Made by a program: the position numbers and the translations under genes
From: an uncultured Alphaproteobacteria bacterium
GTDB lineage: Bacteria > Pseudomonadota > Alphaproteobacteria > UBA7985 > CAJQQZ01
Length of the DNA: 13,258 nt
Direction: 5' to 3'
Assembly (NCBI GenBank): GCA_905480445.1
Contig: CAJQQJ010000395.1
Coordinates: 1-13,258, forward strand
The notes under the pieces: model-generated
What the model was told of the DNA's origin: nothing
The model's input: the letters and a program-made list of their open reading frames with translations, nothing else
The model's database searches: none
Shown here: in pieces, positions 8,059-13,258 of the stretch
Numbering within the stretch: the stretch's first letter is position 1
How the letters are laid out: each line of letters opens with the position of its first letter

Positions 8059-9327
8059 ATGCGCATTCTAGTGGTTGGTTCAGGTGGACGTGAGCATTCA
8101 CTCTGTTGGGCGATTGCAAAGTCACCGCTTTGCGATAAGCTTTTCTGTGCGCCTGGCAATGCTGGCATCGCTGAAGAGGCAGAGTTGGTTGCGATTGGGG
8201 CAGAAGACATCGAGGCGCTTGTTGTTTTTGTGAAAACCCAAAACATAGATTTTGTTGTTGTCGGACCTGAAGGACCGTTGGTGATGGGGCTGGCAGATCG
8301 ATTAAGAGAGCAGGGTGTTTCTGTCTTTGGCCCAAGTGCGGCTGCCGCAGCTTTAGAGGGTTCTAAGGCCTTTGCTAAAGAGATCATGATGGAGGCGGGC
8401 GTCCCGACCGCTGCTTATGCAGAATTTTCAGATGCTTCTGCTGCAAAAGCTTACTTAAACGATCAATCGCTGCCCATTGTTATCAAGGCAGACGGCCTTG
8501 CTGCTGGCAAAGGTGTGATTATCGCTGAAACCTTGAGCGAGGCAGAACAAGCCGTCGACGATATTTTGGTGGCTGAACAATTCGGCGCAGCAGGGGCCAA
8601 ATTGATCATCGAAGAATTCATGGCAGGTGAAGAGATTTCTTTCTTCGCATTGATGGATGGCAAGTCTTCCGTAGCTTTGGCTTCAGCCCAAGACCACAAA
8701 GCTGTGGGTGAAGGCGATAAAGGGCTCAACACTGGTGGCATGGGCGCCTATTCTCCGGCACCTGCCTTACCAGATGCTCGCAGAGCAGAAATCATGAAAT
8801 TAGTCATTGATCCAGTCGCGAAAGCGATGGTAGCCAGAGGGACGCCTTTTCAAGGAGTGCTTTTTGTAGGCTTGATGATGACAACATCAGGCCCAAAGGT
8901 ACTCGAGTTTAACGTTCGTTTTGGCGATCCTGAATGCCAAGTGTTGATGACTCGAGCCATGACCGATGTGCTTACGGCCTTGATCGCCACTGCGGACGGT
9001 GTTCTGGACTCTTTCGATCTACGCTGGAAGGATGAGGCGGCGCTGAATGTCGTGATGGCAGCCGAGGGCTATCCCGGTTCATACAGGAAAAACACAGTGA
9101 TCAAAGGTGTACGTCAAGCGGACAGTCTTGCAAACGTTAAGGTTTTTCATGCTGGTACAGCAAAGTCCGAGAACGGCGACTTGGTCTCAATAGGTGGGCG
9201 AGTGTTGGGAGTAACCGCAACTGGTGCAGATGTGAAAGCAGCCCAAAAATGTGCCTATGAAGCCGTGGATCAACTCGATTGGCCCGAAGGTTTTTGCCGA
9301 CGCGACATCGGTTGGCGCGCTGTTTAG
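8059..9327 (+). CDS. purD: Phosphoribosylamine--glycine ligase (GAR synthetase)
   Basis: PurD joins glycine to 5-phosphoribosylamine using ATP, the second step of purine synthesis, in the cytoplasm. The 422-residue product is standard length. Visible blocks are GSGGREHSL (7-15), VVGPEGPLVMGL (67-78), FGPSAAAAALEGSKAFAKEI (90-109), the ATP-grasp lysine region IKADGLAAGKG (142-152), DHKAVGEGDKGLNTGGMGAYSP (212-233, the family signature) and FNVRFGDPECQ (284-294) with metal-binding residues. The frame is open to 7972, but the ATG at 8059 is preferred because TGAGGG lies 7 bases upstream and the protein then begins MRILVVGSGGREH as in the family. The neighbour pair purD / xseA is common in alphaproteobacteria by recollection. 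It converges on a small membrane-protein gene with a 4-base gap. Confidence 0.97.
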   Translation: MRILVVGSGGREHSLCWAIAKSPLCDKLFCAPGNAGIAEEAELVAIGAEDIEALVVFVKTQNIDFVVVGPEGPLVMGLADRLREQGVSVFGPSAAAAALEGSKAFAKEIMMEAGVPTAAYAEFSDASAAKAYLNDQSLPIVIKADGLAAGKGVIIAETLSEAEQAVDDILVAEQFGAAGAKLIIEEFMAGEEISFFALMDGKSSVALASAQDHKAVGEGDKGLNTGGMGAYSPAPALPDARRAEIMKLVIDPVAKAMVARGTPFQGVLFVGLMMTTSGPKVLEFNVRFGDPECQVLMTRAMTDVLTALIATADGVLDSFDLRWKDEAALNVVMAAEGYPGSYRKNTVIKGVRQADSLANVKVFHAGTAKSENGDLVSIGGRVLGVTATGADVKAAQKCAYEAVDQLDWPEGFCRRDIGWRAV

Positions 9328-9331
9328 CGGA

Positions 9332-9703
9332 TCAAGCCAACAATGCTGCAAGGAGCTGAAACCCTAGCAACACTGCCAAGCAAAAGAACCAAGATACGTA
9401 CAGGACCGCACGGAACACGGTTCTGTTTTTATCATTGATGGGTTGGGATAGCATGACCCACCAACTTTCTCTTTTGATGACAAAGTCGAATAAAAAATAA
9501 AAAAGTGTAGCAAGGAATGGGGCAAACAACATTGCTTTGTAGGCCGGAGCTGTACTGATGACTTCACCGTCGAAAGACACGCGAAGAGGTGCTGGGGCTG
9601 AAAACCCGATTTTTACGAAGACAAAGAACGCCAATGCTAGCAGCATAAGTGCAACAGCTAAGAAACTGGTTTTGAGTAGTCGCCCACTTACCATAATACT
9701 CAT
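9332..9703 (-). CDS. Small membrane protein, three predicted helices, function unknown
   Basis: I do not recognise this 123-residue protein. It has three hydrophobic segments, about 12-34, 57-76 and 97-121, separated by a short polar loop with SFDGEVIST (43-51) and by a basic/aromatic loop KRESWW (77-82) then NDKNR (90-94). Charge placement suggests the N-terminus and the second loop face the cytoplasm. No catalytic or cofactor motif is visible. The start is ATG at 9703; GAGGG lies about 13 bases upstream, which is too far to be decisive, and an ATG at 9694 is an alternative. It sits alone on the minus strand, ending 4 bases from purD, with the pseudogene upstream. The clear membrane pattern and lack of a competing frame make it likely to be a real gene. 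Confidence 0.65.
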   Translation of the reverse strand: MSIMVSGRLLKTSFLAVALMLLALAFFVFVKIGFSAPAPLRVSFDGEVISTAPAYKAMLFAPFLATLFYFLFDFVIKRESWWVMLSQPINDKNRTVFRAVLYVSWFFCLAVLLGFQLLAALLA

Positions 9704-9839
9704 CAGTCAATTCATCCCTCTTTTAGACTACTTACCGCTCTTAAGATTGCGTTGGAGGACAAGGTTTTCAAGGCGAATTTTCTCAGGTGCTCTTATTGGT
9801 ATTAGGTGGTTTAGTCTCAGCGTTTGCACTAATAATACT

Positions 9840-10442
9840 TCAACACTGAAACCTGGTCAGGGCTCTGCGGTGCTTGTCGATGGAGCGGTTCTGGTGGAAG
9901 GGCTGGTGTGCAAGTTGATCACAGTTGTGGCGGGGCAAAGGCGACAGTTTACGCCCAATTCCGTTACTGGGCCTTCCTGATTTTCCAGGTCTTTGCATTG
10001 TTGTTAGTCGATGGCAAACTTCCTCATATGAAACGGCAATGCGAGCCTCCAACTTTTCGATTGCGCAGTTAAAGGCATGAGCAGCGTCCAAAAAACTCGT
10101 TGTTAGACATCAAGAGGGCGGCTAAACATTTCGCCTATTCAACACCACAACGGGCGACTATCTACTCATCTGTTATTCTTGAGACTAATACTGGTTCGGT
10201 CAGAAGCTCTGGAAAATCTAACAAAGCAACGAGGTGAACGGGTTGCAAGACTTTGTTGTTGTAATCCAAGCCATTAGACAGATAGATTTCCCTTTTGTGC
10301 CGCCTATAGAACCTAAGACGCTTTCCAAAAAATCCTCTTTGGGTGGGCGTACTTTGATGCCGTGTCTTTTGGACAAACAGCTATTGAGTTGAGAAAAGGC
10401 TTCGTCCCCGTCAATGGCAAGTTTAGCAGCCTTTTCCTGCAT
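9840..10442 (-). pseudogene. Decayed XRE-family regulator with DUF2083/ScfR C-terminal region
   Basis: No single frame is intact, but successive frames match one family in order. From 10442, one frame gives LNSCLSKRHGIKVR (19-32) as in the family's RHGIRV region. Near 10287 the frame shifts to IYLSNGLDYNNKVLQPVHL then VALLDFPELL, matching the LSELLDPASRTFQLAHQLALLE stretch. This frame then meets stops at 10164-10162 and 10137-10135 but continues as AKCLAALLMSNNEFF (family: ANYFAAALLMPY). A shift in a run of six T (10095-10090) leads to IEKLEARIAVSYEEVCHRLT and TMQRPGKSG, the family's best-conserved block. About 100 residues are then missing. LGVNCRLC (9958-9935) and, after another shift, RHNCDQLAHQPFHQNRSID form the cysteine-containing C-terminus. 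The HTH and about the first 150-200 residues are absent. Intact relatives control short-chain acyl or glyoxylate metabolism. It follows tadA on the same strand. Confidence 0.75.
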
Positions 10443-10491
10443 CTTTAGTCATCAACTTAGTGAAAAAAGTCAATTGGCGGAGCGAGAATGG

Positions 10492-10953
10492 CTAGTTTTG
10501 GCCAGCCCGCTTTTGCTGAAAGAAGCTTTTGAGAAGAGCGCTGCTTGCTTTTTCGTCAATGCCGCCGAAGACCTCTATGACATGATGGCAGTTGTCGTGA
10601 GAAAAAACGGCGGCCCCATGGTCCACACCACCTGATTTTGGGTCGTAAGCGCCGAAGAACAAGCGGCGTAGCCGAACGTTGGCAATTGCCCCCGCACACT
10701 GTGCACAGGGCTCTAAGGTGACATAAAGATCGCAGTCACTGAGCCACTTAGCGCCGAGCCTTTGACAAGCCTCCCGGATGACCAGGAGCTCGGCATGTGC
10801 TGTTCCATCTTGTTGGGCCTCAACCAGATTGTGCGCGGCAGCGATCAAGTCACCGTTTGATGTAACGATCACTGCGCCGACTGGTACTTCACCTTTTTCG
10901 AAGGCTCGTTCGGCCTCTTCCAAGGCAATTGACATAGGCGAGGGACGAAACAC
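10492..10953 (-). CDS. tadA: tRNA-specific adenosine deaminase
   Basis: TadA converts adenosine 34 to inosine in tRNA-Arg(ACG), allowing wobble reading. The 153-residue product has the cytidine-deaminase zinc site: HAE (His53, Glu55 as proton shuttle) and PCAQC (Cys83, Cys86). GEVPVGAVIV (21-30) near the N-terminus and RRLFFGAYDPKSGGVDH further on are typical of TadA rather than of guanine or cytosine deaminases. The GTG at 10953 shares its G with the tldD stop (TAGTG on the minus strand), suggesting coupled translation; an ATG at 10935 is the alternative and would give 147 residues. Neither start has a clear ribosome binding site, which fits coupling. It is the second gene of a tldD-tadA unit and is followed by the pseudogene. 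Confidence 0.94.
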   Translation of the reverse strand: MFRPSPMSIALEEAERAFEKGEVPVGAVIVTSNGDLIAAAHNLVEAQQDGTAHAELLVIREACQRLGAKWLSDCDLYVTLEPCAQCAGAIANVRLRRLFFGAYDPKSGGVDHGAAVFSHDNCHHVIEVFGGIDEKASSALLKSFFQQKRAGQN

Positions 10954-12395
10954 TAGAGGGCGGTTCCGCCAACCGTAATGCCATCCATCTTGAGCGTCGG
11001 CTGACCGATGCCGACTGGCACGCCTTGGCCCGATTTACCGCAGGTGCCGACGCCTTCATCCAGTTTCATGTCATTGCCCAACATCGATATTTTGCTCATA
11101 GCGTCAGGGCCATTGCCAATCAATGTAGCCCCTTTGATAGGGCGCGTGACTTTGCCGTTTTCGATGAGGTAGCCTTCTGTGCAGCTAAAGGAAAAGTTAC
11201 CGCTGGTGATGTCAACCTGACCGCCACCAAAGTTCACCATGTAGACGCCTTTTTCCACAGATGCGATGATTTCAGCAGGGTCTTTGTCTCCGCCCATCAT
11301 ATAGGTGTTGGTCATTCTTGGCATCGGTGCGTGGGCGTAAGACTCTCTGCGACCGTTACCGGTTGGCTTCACACCCATAAGGGCTGCATTCTGGCGATCT
11401 TGCATGTAGCCGACGAGTTTACCGTTTTCAATCAATACGTTATGGGCCGAAGGCGTGCCCTCGTCGTCTATCGTGATTGACCCGCGACGGTCAGCAATTG
11501 TGCCATCGTCGACAACTGTCACGCCGGGAGAGGCGACTTGCTCTCCAATGCGACCAGAAAAAGCGGATAGACCCTTGCGATTGAAATCGCCTTCTAAGCC
11601 ATGTCCGACTGCCTCATGTAACATAACGCCTGGCCAGCCCGCGCCGAGCACCACTGTTTGCTCGCCTGCGGGGGCGGGGATCGCATCCAAGTTAACTTCT
11701 GCGATGCGAATGGCTTCTTTGACAGCCGCTTGCCATTTTTCTGGTTCAATCCATTGGTCGTAGAGTGCTCGCCCGCCAAAACCACAGGAGCCGGTTTCCA
11801 TCTTATCGCCTTCTTGCAGTGTGACAGAAACATTGAACCGAACGAGAGGGCGAATGTCCGCACCAACGAAACCGTCGGCGCGTCTGATTTGTACCGCCTT
11901 CCAGGAACCAGAAAGAGAGGCAGAAACTTGTTTTACTTTTGTTGAGTTCGTTCTTGCAAAAAAATCAACGCTCTCTAACAGCGCTACTTTTTTTTCAAAC
12001 GAGAGACATTCTAAAGGATTGTCGCTGATATAGAGTTTTTGGTTTGTACCAAGCGGTGTGGGCGTTGCAGTTCCGCCGTAGCCTTTGGTAACAGCTGAAA
12101 TCGACTCACCTGCACGGCGGATGGCATTTTCACTCAGGTCGCTAGAGTGAGCAAAGCCTGTAATGTCGCCCGCAACAGCCCTAAAGCCGAATCCAGCATC
12201 TGTATCATAGGACGCTGATCTGATACGGCCATCATCCAAGACTAATCCCTCAGAAAGTGAGTACTCAAAGTAAAGCTCACCATCACTGGTCGATTCCAAA
12301 GTTTTTTCTAAGATAGAAGTTAGTTTTTCAGGCTCTAAGTCACTGTTATCAAAGAATAATCTATTTGTCGTTTCGATGGCTGTCATGGGGCTCAT
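10953..12395 (-). CDS. tldD: Metalloprotease TldD, catalytic subunit
   Basis: TldD is the zinc-bearing half of the TldD-PmbA peptidase; its partner is encoded at 1362-2708. With the ATG at 12395 the product is 480 residues, almost the same as E. coli TldD. The zinc motif HEAVGH followed by GLEGDF gives His260, Glu261 and His265, and the C-terminal GTCGKSGQG gives Cys452, the expected third ligand. The N-terminal block DGELYFEYSLSEGLVLDDG and the region SITIDDEGTPSAHNVLIENG are also typical. The frame stays open to a TTG at 12446, but that codon lies in the -35 box of a strong candidate promoter, so the ATG at 12395 (or 12386) is the real start. Its stop overlaps the start of tadA, and it is divergent from coxB. 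Confidence 0.96.
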   Translation of the reverse strand: MSPMTAIETTNRLFFDNSDLEPEKLTSILEKTLESTSDGELYFEYSLSEGLVLDDGRIRSASYDTDAGFGFRAVAGDITGFAHSSDLSENAIRRAGESISAVTKGYGGTATPTPLGTNQKLYISDNPLECLSFEKKVALLESVDFFARTNSTKVKQVSASLSGSWKAVQIRRADGFVGADIRPLVRFNVSVTLQEGDKMETGSCGFGGRALYDQWIEPEKWQAAVKEAIRIAEVNLDAIPAPAGEQTVVLGAGWPGVMLHEAVGHGLEGDFNRKGLSAFSGRIGEQVASPGVTVVDDGTIADRRGSITIDDEGTPSAHNVLIENGKLVGYMQDRQNAALMGVKPTGNGRRESYAHAPMPRMTNTYMMGGDKDPAEIIASVEKGVYMVNFGGGQVDITSGNFSFSCTEGYLIENGKVTRPIKGATLIGNGPDAMSKISMLGNDMKLDEGVGTCGKSGQGVPVGIGQPTLKMDGITVGGTAL

Positions 12396-12418
12396 TTTAT
12401 CTGCTGCAGGGTACTGTC

Positions 12419-12446
12419 TTAATAGGACACTAAAAATATGCGTCAA
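12419..12446 (-). promoter_or_regulatory. Candidate sigma-70-type promoter for tldD-tadA
   Basis: On the minus strand TTGACG (12441-12446) and TATTAA (12419-12424) are separated by 16 bases. Transcription would begin near 12412, leaving a leader of roughly 17 bases before the ATG at 12395. Both boxes are close to consensus. This placement excludes the TTG at 12446 as the tldD start. Confidence 0.55.
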
Positions 12447-12534
12447 AGCGTTGCGCTTGGTGCTTTTTCACTTTGCTTGTATCGGCCCGTCGACTATTGC
12501 ACAACTAATTCCAAATTCCATAAACGGATTATCG

Positions 12535-13258
12535 ATGGCTATGGCTAGTTTAAAACAGGTATTTGGGGCTGTATTGGGCGGCTCTTCCACTCTTATTGCC
12601 TCCGCGGCTGTGGCGCAACAGCCCGTCGACAAGGGCTTGAGTTTTCAACCTTCTGTCACTTCTTTGATGGATGATATCGTTTGGTTTCATGACATCTTGT
12701 TGATGCCAATCATTACTTTGACAACAGTTTTTGTTTTGGCTCTGTTGCTCTATGTAATGTGGCGTTTCTCAGAGAAAAGAAACCCAAACCCTTCTTCCAC
12801 AACACATAACGCCCTCATAGAGGTTTTGTGGACAGGCTTACCGATCCTGATTCTTGTTGTTATTGCCATTCCTTCGTTCAGAATACTTTACGATCAAGAA
12901 GTTGTTTCTGAAACTGAGTTGACACTGAAAGTAACCGGAAACCAGTGGTATTGGACATATGAATATCCAGAAGCTGGTGTAGAATTTGATGCTGTAATCA
13001 CAAACCGTGACGGCACGGGCGAAGGTGTTAGATTGCTTTCAACAGACAATAAGGTTGTGTTGCCAGTTGATACCAACATCGAAGTGTTGATCAATGCTTC
13101 TGACGTGATCCACGCTTGGACAGTTCCTTCTTTTGGTGTGAAGAAAGATGCGACACCTGGAAGAACAAACCACGTTTGGTTTAATGTTCGCGAAGAAGGC
13201 ACCTACTATGGTCAGTGTTCTGAAATCTGCGGACTGGACCACGCCTATATGCCAATCG
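12535..13258 (+). CDS. coxB: Cytochrome c oxidase subunit II, 3' end missing
   Basis: Subunit II of aa3-type oxidase takes electrons from cytochrome c through its CuA centre and passes them to subunit I. The 241 residues present run off the right edge; perhaps 35-60 are missing. A signal peptide (1-27, AVA before QQP) is followed by two membrane helices (about 53-76 and 95-117) and a periplasmic cupredoxin domain starting near 130. GNQWYWTYEY (135-144) is the aromatic electron-entry region. All CuA ligands are present: His193 in VIHAW, then Cys228, Glu230, Cys232, His236 and Met239 in CSEICGLDHAYM. No CXXCH haem motif is seen in the visible part. The ATG at 12535 has only a weak GGA upstream; ATG 12541 is an alternative. 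The divergent tldD neighbour, 139 bases away, fits alphaproteobacterial order; coxA or an assembly gene probably follows. Confidence 0.96.
   Translation, partial: MAMASLKQVFGAVLGGSSTLIASAAVAQQPVDKGLSFQPSVTSLMDDIVWFHDILLMPIITLTTVFVLALLLYVMWRFSEKRNPNPSSTTHNALIEVLWTGLPILILVVIAIPSFRILYDQEVVSETELTLKVTGNQWYWTYEYPEAGVEFDAVITNRDGTGEGVRLLSTDNKVVLPVDTNIEVLINASDVIHAWTVPSFGVKKDATPGRTNHVWFNVREEGTYYGQCSEICGLDHAYMPI

Noticed and set aside
9728..9829. 33-codon minus-strand frame ending RLENLVLQRNLKSGK
   Set aside because: It reads like a plausible protein tail, but there is no ribosome binding site and no family match I can name. It could be another gene fragment; support is too thin to list it.
9558..9980. 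140-residue plus-strand open frame
   Set aside because: It overlaps both the small membrane-protein gene and the pseudogene antisense, has no recognisable blocks or ribosome binding site, and the minus-strand reading explains the DNA better.
12894..13202. Minus-strand open frame of 102 residues at the right edge
   Set aside because: It is antisense to coxB, whose plus-strand reading shows every CuA ligand.
1..13258. A novel defence, mobile or biosynthetic system
   Set aside because: Nearly all the DNA is accounted for by recognised housekeeping genes; no repeats array, integrase, transposase, toxin-antitoxin pair or clustered unknown genes were seen.

Overview
This window looks like a chromosomal housekeeping segment from an alphaproteobacterium of mid-range GC. 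The evidence is gene order and protein type: a pmbA / DUF374 acyltransferase / waaA / lpxK lipid A cluster, purD divergent from xseA, and tldD divergent from a CuA-type coxB. No genus can be named from the sequence alone. Several starts are TTG or GTG rather than ATG. I found no phage, IS element, CRISPR array, secretion locus or plausible new defence or biosynthetic system.

Layout, left to right. At 1-1251, a tRNA-Arg(CCT) lies downstream of a proline iminopeptidase gene, both on the minus strand. At 1362-5725 there is a tight plus-strand operon: pmbA, a DUF374-type acyltransferase, waaA (KDO transferase) and lpxK (lipid A 4'-kinase), with gaps of 0-3 bases. At 5714-8001 two minus-strand genes converge on lpxK: xseA (exonuclease VII large subunit) and an exported M23 peptidase-family protein whose TTG start overlaps the xseA stop. 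purD (8059-9327) is divergent from xseA and converges on a small three-helix membrane protein (9332-9703). At 9840-10442 there is a decayed pseudogene. At 10492-12395 tldD and tadA overlap on the minus strand. A divergent coxB starts at 12535 and runs off the right edge.

How the genes relate. waaA, lpxK and probably the DUF374 gene serve lipid A and inner-core synthesis. PmbA and TldD are the two halves of one metalloprotease, and both are encoded here, about 8 kb apart on opposite strands. PurD acts in purine synthesis, XseA in DNA repair, TadA in tRNA wobble editing and CoxB in respiration; these are linked by position rather than by pathway.

The most informative non-routine feature is the stretch between the small membrane-protein gene and tadA. 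Read across frames, it is the broken remnant of an XRE-type regulator with a DUF2083/ScfR C-terminal region. It carries several frameshifts, two in-frame stops, a large internal deletion and no N-terminal HTH. A near-consensus promoter (TTGACG, 16 bases, TATTAA) upstream of tldD also settles that gene's start.
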